Positions 36,057 to 45,246 of a stretch of 64,000 nt of DNA are shown in pieces. Made by a program: the position numbers and the translations under genes. Each line of letters opens with the position of its first letter. The stretch's first letter is position 1. Origin of the DNA: Ignavibacteriales bacterium (GTDB lineage: Bacteria > Bacteroidota > Ignavibacteria > Ignavibacteriales > Ignavibacteriaceae); contig JADJMD010000013.1 of NCBI GenBank assembly GCA_016709765.1, positions 1,054,001 to 1,118,000 on the forward strand, read 5' to 3'. The notes under the pieces were generated by a model, which was given only the letters and a program-made list of their open reading frames with translations, searched no databases and had not been told where the DNA came from.

Positions 36057-37319
36057 TTAGAAACCGTAACTTGCGGAAAGATAAGCAAAGGTTCTTGTGC
36101 CGCCGCCAATAAGATTAAGACCTTGTCTCAAAACATCATCATTAACTGTTGCGTCTAGATTAAATCCGCCAAATCTAAAACCAACGCCAAGTCTTACATC
36201 ACCATTGTCAAAACCGGTTCTGCTATTCTCATCAACTGTAGTTGAGCTTGCAAATGTTTGGTTGGTGCGAGAATAAGTGCTGGCAACATATCCCAATCTA
36301 CCGATTAGCCAATCAGTGAAATACCATTCGGCACCTAGATTCCAAGCTGGGAAGGTAAGGGTCGAGTTTTTTAATTCCGGAGAAGCATTTGCTACTGAGG
36401 CGGTTGTTGTGCTTTGATATGCAAAAGATGGTCCGCCAGAAATTATCAGGTTTTCAACTTGATAAGCAAGCCCCACGCCAGCACTCAGTGACATCATAGA
36501 TGGTAAGTCTGTAGATTGTGCGCCAACATCAACTTTACCCGATCCATTGTAAAATCCAACAATTGGAACCAATGTAAATTTGTTAGATAGCTTGAGAAAA
36601 GCTCTAACGTTTGCTGCCATAAATGTATTGGAAGCACTTACCTTATCTCCCGTTCCTGGTTCATAAGTAGCTGAAGGCAAAGCTAGAGCAAAATCAACAT
36701 CGAATTTAAAACTTGGAGATAAATCAGCCATAAAGCCAACATTTACACCTAGCTGGCTAGCGCTGTTTTTATCACCGGTACCAGTTGCTGGAGTAAAATC
36801 ATTTGTGGTTGAGGCGTATGATAATCCCAAACCAAGAACAAAATTTCCAAAGCGATATGAACTTAATAATTCAAAATTGTTATTTAATGCAACTATATCC
36901 GCTCCTGTTGCATTAGTATTTACCAGATTAACCAATCCACCTGGATCCAGCGATCCGATAGAACTTGAGTTAAAATCATTTCTAGCAAGCAAAGCACCCA
37001 AAGTAAATTCTTTATTTAGGCTGTAGTTAAATCCGGCAAATTGTCCAATCCCTTCGTCAGCAATTCCATTATTGCTGCCAATATCGCCCCAAAGGAAATT
37101 TGAATACATCGAGGAATATGCTGGGTTAGATTTTATGTTATCAGGATCAACAATGAACGGGTTATCGCCCATACTGTATAACCTTGCATACCCGCCATAT
37201 CGTAGATCTTTTTTTACCACTTCTTGTGCAAAAGAAGGTAAAGAAAAGAGAAAAATAAATGTTAATACAAAAACCTTTATTAAAAGGTTTGATCTATAGA
37301 AAGAAGAAAATTCTTTCAT
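36057..37319 (-). CDS. Outer-membrane beta-barrel protein
   Basis: A 420-residue exported barrel protein. A signal peptide ends SLPSFAQ. The body has long repeated amphipathic strands (for example FAGFNYSLNKEFTLGALLARNDF and FKFDVDFALALPSATYEPGTGDKVSASNTFMAANVRAFLK) and ends in SASYGF, a C-terminal aromatic as used by the BAM complex. It resembles FadL/OmpP1- or PorV-like porins but I cannot assign a substrate. A TGGAG ribosome-binding site precedes the ATG. Confidence 0.75.
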   Translation of the reverse strand: MKEFSSFYRSNLLIKVFVLTFIFLFSLPSFAQEVVKKDLRYGGYARLYSMGDNPFIVDPDNIKSNPAYSSMYSNFLWGDIGSNNGIADEGIGQFAGFNYSLNKEFTLGALLARNDFNSSSIGSLDPGGLVNLVNTNATGADIVALNNNFELLSSYRFGNFVLGLGLSYASTTNDFTPATGTGDKNSASQLGVNVGFMADLSPSFKFDVDFALALPSATYEPGTGDKVSASNTFMAANVRAFLKLSNKFTLVPIVGFYNGSGKVDVGAQSTDLPSMMSLSAGVGLAYQVENLIISGGPSFAYQSTTTASVANASPELKNSTLTFPAWNLGAEWYFTDWLIGRLGYVASTYSRTNQTFASSTTVDENSRTGFDNGDVRLGVGFRFGGFNLDATVNDDVLRQGLNLIGGGTRTFAYLSASYGF

Positions 37320-37604
37320 AAATACTCCATTAATTGTTGTTAGTTAAGACCTCGTTTTTTCGGACACTCAAAAGTACACAAAAAATCTACAATGTCAACT
37401 AGTTTTATAAAATTAACAAGCTTATTATAAACAAGTTAGAGGATGTAGTTTAAGTGATACTGGAAGCCCGAAGTTGCAAGTATAATTTCAGATATTGTGC
37501 CATATAATGGTTATCCCTAAATCCTCGATAATGAATAAAAAACGAAGGGAGATGCTTTTTTAAGAAAAAATAACCTTTTGTATTTGATAATTTTTACGGA
37601 TTGT

Positions 37605-37635
37605 AAAAAACCCCCGAAAAATTCTTCGGGGGTTT
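37605..37635 (-). terminator. Strong intrinsic terminator
   Basis: Stem AAACCCCCGAA (37608-37618) / TTCGGGGGTTT (37625-37635) with loop AAATTC. Read on the minus strand it is followed by TTTTTT, 30 bp beyond the stop at 37665. Confidence 0.9.
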
Positions 37636-37664
37636 GCGGGGGTCTTAACTAACGAGGAGAGAAC

Positions 37665-38294
37665 TTAGATTTTAAATTTAAGTGCAACACCAAGTTTCAT
37701 TGTAAAAATACTATTGCTTCTACCAGGTAAATTATATGTATCAGAAAGAGGAATGTTTACCAAAAAATCAGTTCCTAAGCCCATATCTGATGAAAGTTTA
37801 AATGTATATCCTGTACCAACGGCAATATCAAACCTAATAGATTTTGTGTCTGGATTATCTGGTTGTATAACAGGTGCCTGACCAGATGCAGATTGTGTTA
37901 TTTCCCCACTTGAATTAAGTTTAATACCCAATGAAGGCCCGGCAACCATATAAAATCCACTAAACTCTGCCTTAAACATTGGATCGAGCACAAGATATGA
38001 TAGACTATAAGCAGATTCTACAGTTGTGTTTTGAATAGTTTGTGAATTGGAAAAGTTCCTCATATCAAAAGCTGTCATGTTAACCATAATTCCAATATGT
38101 TTTCCAAAGGTTACATCCACTGTTGGTCCAAAGCCTACCCCAATTCCGTTATATGTACCGGTTGAATTTTTTAAATTAAAAATGTTAAAATTGCCAGTTA
38201 CTCTTGGTCCAATCATTACCGTTGTTTGTGCAAAGATTGAAGAAGAAAGTAAAAATATTATTGAAAATGCAATTAAGTTTTTGAACGATTTCAT
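37665..38294 (-). CDS. Exported outer-membrane barrel protein
   Basis: A 209-residue protein with a signal peptide (ending SSIFAQ) and strand-rich sequence (MIGPRVTGNFNIFNLKNSTGTYNGIG; GFYMVAGPSLGIKLNSSGEI) ending in FTMKLGVALKFKI, typical of small outer-membrane barrels. GGAGAG precedes the ATG. It follows the lipoprotein gene by 28 bp and both are closed by the terminator at 37605-37635, so the two probably form a unit. Function unknown. Confidence 0.7.
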   Translation of the reverse strand: MKSFKNLIAFSIIFLLSSSIFAQTTVMIGPRVTGNFNIFNLKNSTGTYNGIGVGFGPTVDVTFGKHIGIMVNMTAFDMRNFSNSQTIQNTTVESAYSLSYLVLDPMFKAEFSGFYMVAGPSLGIKLNSSGEITQSASGQAPVIQPDNPDTKSIRFDIAVGTGYTFKLSSDMGLGTDFLVNIPLSDTYNLPGRSNSIFTMKLGVALKFKI

Positions 38295-38322
38295 TATTCT
38301 CTCCGAATTAGTTTATAGTTAA

Positions 38323-38736
38323 TTATTGTACTGTATAATTTGCGGTTACGGTATATGCCGCACCTGTCGAACTACCTATCTTGCCAACAAAAACAAACTG
38401 CCATTGTTGACCGGCTTGAACTCCTGTATATTCTTCTAATTCATAGGTGTTTTGAGAAGAAACCACAGCATCTGGATTTGGATTTGTTAATAGATCCTCA
38501 AATTGTTGAGCCGGAAGTTTTGCCGTTATCGTGGTTATTGTTACATCTACACTTGGTTTTAATGTAAACATTGTACTGCCTTGCTGTGAGCCTTGGGTTT
38601 GGCCGATTGTAAAAGTAACCCCGCCTGTTGTACCGCCACCACCAAGCCCACCAGTATTTGGTCCGGTTGCATTATCGCTGCAGCCCAACACAAGTAAAAC
38701 ACCCATTATTAGAAACAGGGAAAAGATTTTTTTCAT
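38323..38736 (-). CDS. Small lipoprotein with Gly-rich linker
   Basis: A 137-residue lipoprotein: lipobox LVLGC with the acylated Cys at residue 19, a flexible linker (GPNTGGLGGGGTTGG), then a predicted beta-sandwich. It has no recognised domain. An AGAGGC ribosome-binding site precedes the ATG. First gene of a two-gene unit with the barrel protein downstream, and may be its surface or periplasmic partner, which is inference from context only. Confidence 0.7.
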   Translation of the reverse strand: MKKIFSLFLIMGVLLVLGCSDNATGPNTGGLGGGGTTGGVTFTIGQTQGSQQGSTMFTLKPSVDVTITTITAKLPAQQFEDLLTNPNPDAVVSSQNTYELEEYTGVQAGQQWQFVFVGKIGSSTGAAYTVTANYTVQ

Positions 38737-39001
38737 TTTACGCCTCTTTGTTGTTTGTAGATTATGTTAGTTAAGATCTTTTCAATTTTCACTCAAAAAG
38801 TAAAATCTATTTTTGCCTGCCGCACTACGTAAACCTGTAGTTTTTGTTTTGTTAAAAAATACTTTTTGGCTTCTATCTGTACATGCGTAAAAGTGGTTTA
38901 AATTGGCTCATTTAAAAAGTCGCAGATAAAGAAAATTTAGAAAATAGTGTGAGATTTAGGTTTTTAGATTCACTTAAAATGCTTTAAGTTTAGTCCTAAT
39001 T

Positions 39002-39615
39002 ATGAAAATTATTCGAAAACTCTACGATTGGGTCCTTCATTGGGCTGATACCAAATATGGGGCAGTTGCTCTGTTTATTCTTGCTTTTGCGGAATCATCA
39101 TTTTTTCCAATTCCACCCGATGCGCTTTTAATTGCCCTGGTTCTTGGCTCGCAAAAAAGGCATTTAAGTTTGCAGCCATTTGTTCCATCGCTTCTGTAAC
39201 CGGAGCGTTATTTGGTTATGCGATTGGACATTTTTTATGGTGGACACCAACAAATGAGTTCACAGGAATTGCAACATTTTTCTTTAATAATATTCCATCT
39301 TTTACACCGGAAGCATTTTTTAAAATCCAAAAAATGTACGAGCAATATGATTTTTGGATAATATTTACTGCGGGATTTACACCTATACCCTATAAAATTA
39401 TTACAATTTCTTCCGGCGCTTTCAATATCAATATTATTATGTTTATTGTAGCTTCAATTATAAGTCGTGGTGCAAGATTTTTTTTAGTAGCCTATTTGAT
39501 TTGGAAATTTGGTCCGCAAATAAAAACTTTTATTGATAAATATTTTAACTGGCTTGCGATTGCGTTCACTGTTTTACTTATTGGCGGATTTGTAGCGATA
39601 AAATATATAGTTTAA
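39002..39615 (+). pseudogene. VTT-domain (YqaA-like) membrane protein, frameshifted
   Basis: Two reading frames make one VTT/SNARE-associated membrane protein. Frame one gives MKIIRKLYDWVLHWADTKYG and AESSFFPIPPDALLIALVLGSQ. The next frame continues KKAFKFAAICSIASVTGALFGYAIG, WWTPTNEF and ends GFVAIKYIV. The switch is a -1 change at the six-A run 39153-39158 (CAAAAAAGG). One more A would restore a single ORF of about 204 residues. The residues on both sides match the family, so the protein was recently intact or is still made by slippage, or the base is a sequencing error. The role of YqaA relatives is poorly known. Confidence 0.8.
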
Positions 39616-39634
39616 CAAAATTCTTTGGCTATTT

Positions 39635-40102
39635 ATGAAATACATTTATTTAGTTTTTACTTTTTTGATAACCTCAATTACAATACTTGCTCAAACAGAA
39701 AGTACAGCTGAAAAATTTGACCCAACTAGAAATCCATTTGATGATTTAAAAATCACAGTTGAAAATGCACAACAATCAAACAAAAGAATAATTTTGGATG
39801 TTGGTGGCGAGTGGTGCATTTGGTGCCATAGAATAGATGCTTTTATGCGCGGTACAGAAGAAATAAAAACTTCGCTTGAAAAGAATTTTATTGTTTTAAA
39901 AATCAATTACAGTAAAGAAAATAAAAACGAAGATTTTTTATCACAGTATCCAAAAGTTGAAGGCTATCCGCATTTTTTTGTTTTAGATCAAACCGGAAAA
40001 CTTCTGCATAGTCAAAACACGGGTGATTTAGAAAAAGATAAAGATTACGATAAAGAAAAATTTATTGCGTTTTTGAATAAGTGGAAGCCATCAAAAGAAT
40101 AA
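39635..40102 (+). CDS. Exported thioredoxin-fold protein
   Basis: A 155-residue protein with a signal peptide (ending ITILAQ) and a thioredoxin fold: GGEWCIWCHRIDAFM gives the CxxC motif and VEGYPHFFVLD the cis-Pro loop. Similar to the DUF255/thioredoxin_7 type. It probably acts on periplasmic disulfides. It lies 19 bp after the frameshifted VTT gene and may be in one operon with it. Confidence 0.83.
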   Translation: MKYIYLVFTFLITSITILAQTESTAEKFDPTRNPFDDLKITVENAQQSNKRIILDVGGEWCIWCHRIDAFMRGTEEIKTSLEKNFIVLKINYSKENKNEDFLSQYPKVEGYPHFFVLDQTGKLLHSQNTGDLEKDKDYDKEKFIAFLNKWKPSKE

Positions 40103-40158
40103 CATTTTTTTTAATTTAGCAAGAGTAGAAATTTAAAACTTACATTGTGGGAACATTT

Positions 40159-40761
40159 ATGAGGCAAATACTAGCATTAACCGTATTCTTTTTATTTCAA
40201 ATAGTTTATTCTCAACCTAAAAGCGATTTTGTTTTATCCCCCTGTGCCGGCAACAGTATTTTAAATTCAAAATCAGCTGAAAACGATTTGATAAAAATTG
40301 TTGGCAAAAAAAATGTTGATAGAGTTGAACGTTGGTATGCTGAGGGAACAGAAAGAATTCTTGGATCTGTTTTTTTTAAAGATACTCCGCAATCATTTTT
40401 TATCAAGTGGAAAGACACTGTTAATTTTAAAAATCCGGAATGGATAGAAATTCATGGTGATAATTCTGTTTGGGAAATTGATAATGGAATTAAAATCGGG
40501 GTTGAATTAAAAGACTTAGTTAAACTAAACGGAAAACACTTTACTTTTTCGGGCTTTGATTGGGATTACGGCGGTTATGTAAATTTTGAAAAAGGAAATT
40601 TAGAATCCGATTGCTACTCCGTTGGTCTTTACTATGATTACAAAGATTTATTTGAAAATGAATGGAATCAGATAGTTGGGGATAAAATTATATCTACAAA
40701 AAATCCGGTCTTAAATAAAATTAAGATTTATGTGGATTCTATCACGTTTTATTTTAAATGA
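40159..40761 (+). CDS. Exported protein of unknown function
   Basis: A 200-residue protein with a signal peptide (MRQILALTVFFLFQIVYSQ). I do not recognise the mature domain. It begins FVLSPCAGNS and includes conserved-looking segments such as FFIKWKDT and FSGFDWDYGGYVNF. I take the ATG at 40159, spaced from GGGA, rather than the GTG at 40147. It is followed at once by a strong hairpin. Confidence 0.65.
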   Translation: MRQILALTVFFLFQIVYSQPKSDFVLSPCAGNSILNSKSAENDLIKIVGKKNVDRVERWYAEGTERILGSVFFKDTPQSFFIKWKDTVNFKNPEWIEIHGDNSVWEIDNGIKIGVELKDLVKLNGKHFTFSGFDWDYGGYVNFEKGNLESDCYSVGLYYDYKDLFENEWNQIVGDKIISTKNPVLNKIKIYVDSITFYFK

Positions 40762-40794
40762 AAAGCACGACTGAGAATTTCTCAATCGTGCTTT
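40762..40794. terminator. Bidirectional intrinsic terminator
   Basis: Stem AAAGCACGA (40762-40770) / TCGTGCTTT (40786-40794) with an inner TGAGA/TCTCA pairing. It separates the plus gene ending at 40761 from the minus M16 gene ending at 40830, and has A/T runs on both sides. Confidence 0.85.
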
Positions 40795-40829
40795 AATTAT
40801 TCGCTGTACATTGTTAAGTGTACATTAAT

Positions 40830-42209
40830 CTAAAATCCATCCTCGCTAATATTTTTTTCAACCACAGTTCCATATTTTTTTGCGATCGTCCGTATATCAT
40901 CAGCTTTGCCGACTAACACAAACTGTAAGTTATCTTTTGGAAAATATTTTTTGATGATTTCGTTTGCTTTGGCAACAGTCATTCCATCGACGGCTATTTC
41001 AAAATCGTTAATGTATGAGTCGTCTAATCCATAAATGTATTTTTGTGTTAAAAATCCCGCAAGTGCGCCAGAGGTTTCGTAATCAGGCGGAAACTGTCCT
41101 TTAACATAATTTTTTGCAGAGGTTAAAGTTGTTTCATCAATTCCTCTTTCAAAAAGTCTATTGTAGGTCTTTACGGCAAGATCAATTGCTGCTTCCGTAT
41201 TTTTAGTTGCGGTAAAGGTGCTTATGTAAAACGTTCCTGCCGTTTTATAAGACACAAACCGGCTGCGTGCACCGTAAGTATAGCCGGCGTTTACCCGAAG
41301 TTCATCATTTAACCAGCTTGTAAATCTGCCGCCAAGAATTGTATTAATAACATCAATCTGAATTAGATCCTGATTGCTCATTGGCACGCCAAATCCGCCA
41401 ATCATAAAAGTGGTTTCTGTTGCGTTGTCTTTATTGATTAGATAAACAGATGGCTCTTTCAAATCTTTTTTTGTAAATCTTGAATCATCTATTAATCTTG
41501 GTGCCGTTACTCGCCAATTAGAAAAAAGCTCAATTAATTTGGCTTTCATTTTGCCAGAATCAAAATCACCTACAACTGCAATTGCACAATTTTCTGATCT
41601 GATGTTCTTTAGATAGAAGCCTTTTATTTCGTCTTGGCTAATTTGTTCAACGCTCTTTTTAGTGCCGTCAACAGGATTTCCGTAAGGAGAATCAGCAAAT
41701 AAAAACTTATTGTAATAAGCCCCAATTACCTGTCTTGGACTTTCCTTTGCCTGATCAAGTTCCGCAATCCAACGTTGTTTTCTTTTAACAATTTCTTCTT
41801 CGGGAAAAGTTGGATTTGTTATTACATCTTTTATAACAGGTAAAAGTTTGTCTAGATCATTTTTCATAAACTGGGCGGATACACCAGAATAATCCAGCCT
41901 TGCATAAGTGTTTAAACTGCTTCCGTAAAAATTAAAAACGGAATCTATTTGGGATTTTGTATAACTGACTGTCCCAAATTTCAAAGCTTCTGCAGTAAAA
42001 GAGGCCAGACCATTTGAGCTTCCATCTCTTATTGCCCCGGCATCAAACACAGTCGAAAAAGAAAGGACTGGGACATCATGCTTTTCCATTAAATAGATTG
42101 TTAAACCATTATCAAGCGTAACAACTTCATACTTTGGAAGTTTGAATTGTGCATTGGTAATCGGAAAAATGATGATACATAAAAGTATTATTGATAAAAT
42201 CTTTTTCAT
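40830..42209 (-). CDS. M16 peptidase-like subunit, catalytically inactive
   Basis: A 459-residue exported M16 homologue with a signal peptide ending ITNAQ. In place of the zinc-binding HxxEH motif it has GLASFTAEAL, so it cannot bind the catalytic zinc. Heterodimeric M16 proteases pair such a subunit with an active one. The active partner is encoded directly upstream, with a four-base ATGA overlap. It keeps the SFMIGG-type and R/Y-containing strand motifs of the non-catalytic lobe (GGRFTSWLNDELRVNAGYTYGA). Confidence 0.9.
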   Translation of the reverse strand: MKKILSIILLCIIIFPITNAQFKLPKYEVVTLDNGLTIYLMEKHDVPVLSFSTVFDAGAIRDGSSNGLASFTAEALKFGTVSYTKSQIDSVFNFYGSSLNTYARLDYSGVSAQFMKNDLDKLLPVIKDVITNPTFPEEEIVKRKQRWIAELDQAKESPRQVIGAYYNKFLFADSPYGNPVDGTKKSVEQISQDEIKGFYLKNIRSENCAIAVVGDFDSGKMKAKLIELFSNWRVTAPRLIDDSRFTKKDLKEPSVYLINKDNATETTFMIGGFGVPMSNQDLIQIDVINTILGGRFTSWLNDELRVNAGYTYGARSRFVSYKTAGTFYISTFTATKNTEAAIDLAVKTYNRLFERGIDETTLTSAKNYVKGQFPPDYETSGALAGFLTQKYIYGLDDSYINDFEIAVDGMTVAKANEIIKKYFPKDNLQFVLVGKADDIRTIAKKYGTVVEKNISEDGF

Positions 42210-43513
42210 TGTACTTCCTCCGTATTCAATACACCAACAGTTCTGTTTTGTTTTGTAAAATATTTAGCGGCAACAGTTTTAATCTCTTCTGCAGTAACTC
42301 TTTTGTAATCATCCGGAGCGGTAAACATTTTTTTATAATCACCAAAAAATAATTCATAAGTGCCGAGCGTATTAGACATTCCGTTTATAGTTTCTGTGGT
42401 TTTATAAAACTGCATTAATTTTTGATTTTTAACTTTTTGTAATTCACCCTCACTTATTCCGTCATTAACAATTTTATCTATTTCATCAAGAATTGCTTTT
42501 TCTAATTGTGCTACGGAAACTCCATCGTTAGCAATTCCATAAAAGTAAAATAATGTTGGATCGAAGGCTTCGGGATAATAACTTCCAACCTCAAGTGCAA
42601 GCTGCTGATTTTCAACGATTGAATTATAGAGCCTTGATGATTCACCTTCGGACAAAACAGAGTTTAGCAAATCAAGAGCATAATAATCATCACTGCCTGA
42701 TTGCGGAACATGATATGTAATCATTATATAGGGTGATGGAACTTCGCGTTTTACAAAAAGCCTTCTCTCGCCTGTTTGTTCGGGCTCAACAGTATGTAAG
42801 TTTCTTGGTTTTGGACCTGCAGGAATCGGTTCAAAATATTTTTCTGCAAGTTTTTTAACCTCGGCAAGCTTAACATCGCCGCTTATTACAACAACACAAT
42901 TATTTGGTGCATAATAAGTATGAAAATAATTTTCCAAATCTTCTTTTGTCCAATTCTTTATATCAGATTCCCATCCAATTACCGGCCACTGATAAGAGTG
43001 AGCAATAAAGGCGGTTGCTTGAGTTTCTTGCCAAAGCTGTTCAAGTGGGTTGTTTTCTAATCCCGTACTTCTTTCGGATAAAATCACTCCTCTTTCACTT
43101 TCAATCATTTTAGGATCAAAGTTTAAGTTTGCAATTCTATCTGCTTCAAGATCAAACATAACTTCTAGTGAACTTGAAGGAAACCAATCTGTGTAAGCAG
43201 TAATGTTTTCTGAAGTGTATGCGTTATTTGATCCGCCATTAGCTTCCATAACGCGATCAAATTGTTTGGGTCCGTATTTCTTTGCGCCATTAAACATCAT
43301 GTGTTCAAAGAAATGAGATATGCCCGTTATTCCAATGTATTCATTGCGGGATCCAACTTTGTAAAAAAAGTACATATTGGCATTTGGAATTGAGCTGTCT
43401 TCAAGAACAAAAATTTTCATTCCGTTCTTTAGTGTAAACGATTTTACATCATCTGCTTTTACCTGTGCAAACATCGAGACAGCAGAGATGAGAAAAACTA
43501 AAATGTATTTCAT
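42206..43513 (-). CDS. M16 family zinc peptidase (active subunit)
   Basis: A 435-residue exported metallopeptidase. A signal peptide ends VSMFAQ. The inverse zinc motif HFFEH has His67, Glu70 and His71, and a downstream acidic residue lies in FDLEADRI. It probably forms a periplasmic heterodimer with the following inactive subunit. Relatives degrade peptides or process exported proteins. Confidence 0.93.
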   Translation of the reverse strand: MKYILVFLISAVSMFAQVKADDVKSFTLKNGMKIFVLEDSSIPNANMYFFYKVGSRNEYIGITGISHFFEHMMFNGAKKYGPKQFDRVMEANGGSNNAYTSENITAYTDWFPSSSLEVMFDLEADRIANLNFDPKMIESERGVILSERSTGLENNPLEQLWQETQATAFIAHSYQWPVIGWESDIKNWTKEDLENYFHTYYAPNNCVVVISGDVKLAEVKKLAEKYFEPIPAGPKPRNLHTVEPEQTGERRLFVKREVPSPYIMITYHVPQSGSDDYYALDLLNSVLSEGESSRLYNSIVENQQLALEVGSYYPEAFDPTLFYFYGIANDGVSVAQLEKAILDEIDKIVNDGISEGELQKVKNQKLMQFYKTTETINGMSNTLGTYELFFGDYKKMFTAPDDYKRVTAEEIKTVAAKYFTKQNRTVGVLNTEEVQ

Positions 43514-43827
43514 GGTTAATCCGAAATATTAATTAAATGTGATAGGCTAAAATACAAATTGTATTATGCATATAAAGGGTATTTTGATAAGCGGTTGAAA
43601 TTTTGAATCAAGAACTGATGTTGCTCAAAAAAGAAAGTTAAAAGTTGAAAAGAGATGACATCTTTTAGGAAAGATTTTATCTCTCCATTTTAAAGCATAA
43701 ATACTTTTAAAAACGTTTATAACTTTAATTGATAGTTGATAAAATATAAAATATCTTTAACCACAAATTTTTACAGGAAACATCTTTTTACTAAAGGAGC
43801 ATTTACAATTAAAGCGAAAGGATAAAA
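43514..43827. other. Divergent promoter region, no gene seen
   Basis: 314 bp between the divergent M16 and YpfJ-like genes. It is AT-rich. AAAGGAT immediately upstream of 43828 is the ribosome-binding site of the zinc peptidase. Promoters for both directions should be here, but I could not pick one with confidence. Confidence 0.3.
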
Positions 43828-44676
43828 ATGCGTTGGCAAGGCAGAAAAGAAAGCTCGAATGTTGAAGACAGACGCGGTATGTCGCCAGGAGGAAAAGGAA
43901 TAGTTGGCGGTGGTATTGGAACAATTGCGATTGTACTTGTTGTTCTTTTGCTTGGCGGAGATCCTACTTCAATTCTACAAAATATCCAAACAACGGACCA
44001 AACAACCAATTCAAACTACGTTGAAAGTGCAACTGATAAAGAGCTTTCACAATTTGTTTCTGTTGTGCTTGCTGAAACCGAAGATGTTTGGCATGCAATC
44101 TTTAAAGAAAAGGGTGCAAATTATCGCGAACCCAAATTGGTGTTGTTCAGCGGGCAGGTTCAATCAGCTTGCGGTGTTGCGGGCGCTTCTACGGGTCCGT
44201 TTTATTGTCCCAGTGATGAAAAACTGTACATCGATTTAAGTTTTTTTAATGAGCTGCAAAAACGTTTTAAAGCACCGGGTGATTTTGCGATGGCTTATGT
44301 AATTGCTCACGAAGTTGGTCATCACATTCAAAACTTAACAGGGGTAATGGATAAGATGAACGAAATGCGCTCGCAAGTAAGCAAAGAAGAGTATAATAAA
44401 TATTCTGTAAGACTAGAATTACAAGCAGATTTTTATGCAGGCATTTGGGCGCACTATACAGAACAAAAAGATCTTCTTGAAAGCGGTGATCTTGAAGAAG
44501 CTTTAACAGCAGCCAGCGCAGTTGGTGATGACAACATTCAAAAACAAGCGCAAGGATATGTTGTTCCGGAATCTTTTACTCACGGAACATCAGAGCAAAG
44601 AAAAAGATGGTTTTATAAAGGGTTTACTTCCGGAGATATAAGCCAGGGCGATACATTCAACGCAATAAATTTGTAA
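43828..44676 (+). CDS. YpfJ-like neutral zinc metallopeptidase
   Basis: A 282-residue membrane-anchored peptidase. The N terminus has the family signature MRWQGRKESSNVEDRRG, then one transmembrane helix (about 27-43). The periplasmic catalytic domain has the zinc motif HEVGHH (His161, Glu162, His165), and the later RLELQADFYAGIW helix supplies the third ligand region. Substrate unknown. An AAAGGAT ribosome-binding site precedes the ATG. Confidence 0.92.
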   Translation: MRWQGRKESSNVEDRRGMSPGGKGIVGGGIGTIAIVLVVLLLGGDPTSILQNIQTTDQTTNSNYVESATDKELSQFVSVVLAETEDVWHAIFKEKGANYREPKLVLFSGQVQSACGVAGASTGPFYCPSDEKLYIDLSFFNELQKRFKAPGDFAMAYVIAHEVGHHIQNLTGVMDKMNEMRSQVSKEEYNKYSVRLELQADFYAGIWAHYTEQKDLLESGDLEEALTAASAVGDDNIQKQAQGYVVPESFTHGTSEQRKRWFYKGFTSGDISQGDTFNAINL

Positions 44677-44745
44677 GATTAATAATTTGGGATGTGCTAA
44701 AGGTTCGAGTAACTATTTCTTTATTCATTATTAAAAGAGGTAAGC

Positions 44746-45246
44746 ATGGAGCCGTTAAAAAAATTTTCACCCGGGTTTTATGGAATTATTATTCTTCTGT
44801 TTTTTCTTCCCTTTGTAAATCTTTCGTGCAGCGGACAAACAATTATGAGTTTATCAGGTTTCCAGCTTATTACAGGAGCAGATTATAAAGCTAATAGTAT
44901 GTTTGGTGAAACAACCACAAGCGAAGCTAAAGAAAATGAAAAAGTAGATTCTCAGCCATTGGCTTTGTTTGCATTACTTACTGCTGTTATTGCTCTAGCT
45001 ATAAGCTTTGTAAAGATGAGGACACTATCTCTTGTAAATATTGTGTTATCGGCGCTTGGAGCAATCTTTTTAATTCTGCTTAAGATTAATATGGATGGTG
45101 ATGTTAAATTAAGCGGGCAAGCCGTTATTACACTCGATTATCAATTTGCTTACTGGCTTTCTATAATTTTATTTTTGGCGGCGGCATTTGTTCAATGGAA
45201 AATATTTTCTGACGATGGTCCAGCAAAAGTAAATGTACTGGAATAA
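44746..45246 (+). CDS. Small polytopic membrane protein of unknown function
   Basis: A 166-residue protein with four predicted membrane helices: FYGIIILLFFLPFVNLSC, LALFALLTAVIALAIS, LVNIVLSALGAIFLILL and YWLSIILFLAAAFVQW. A short charged loop follows the first helix. No family recognised. AGAGG precedes the ATG. It lies 69 bp after the YpfJ-like gene on the same strand. Confidence 0.65.
   Translation: MEPLKKFSPGFYGIIILLFFLPFVNLSCSGQTIMSLSGFQLITGADYKANSMFGETTTSEAKENEKVDSQPLALFALLTAVIALAISFVKMRTLSLVNIVLSALGAIFLILLKINMDGDVKLSGQAVITLDYQFAYWLSIILFLAAAFVQWKIFSDDGPAKVNVLE

Noticed and set aside
39153..39158. Programmed -1 frameshift in the VTT gene
   Set aside because: The six-A run alone, without a visible downstream stem or pseudoknot and outside a family known to use frameshifting, does not support programming. 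Slippage, error or decay are simpler.
43514..43827. Small protein gene or CRISPR-like repeat in the M16/YpfJ gap
   Set aside because: No repeated spacers and no ORF with a start and ribosome-binding site were seen.
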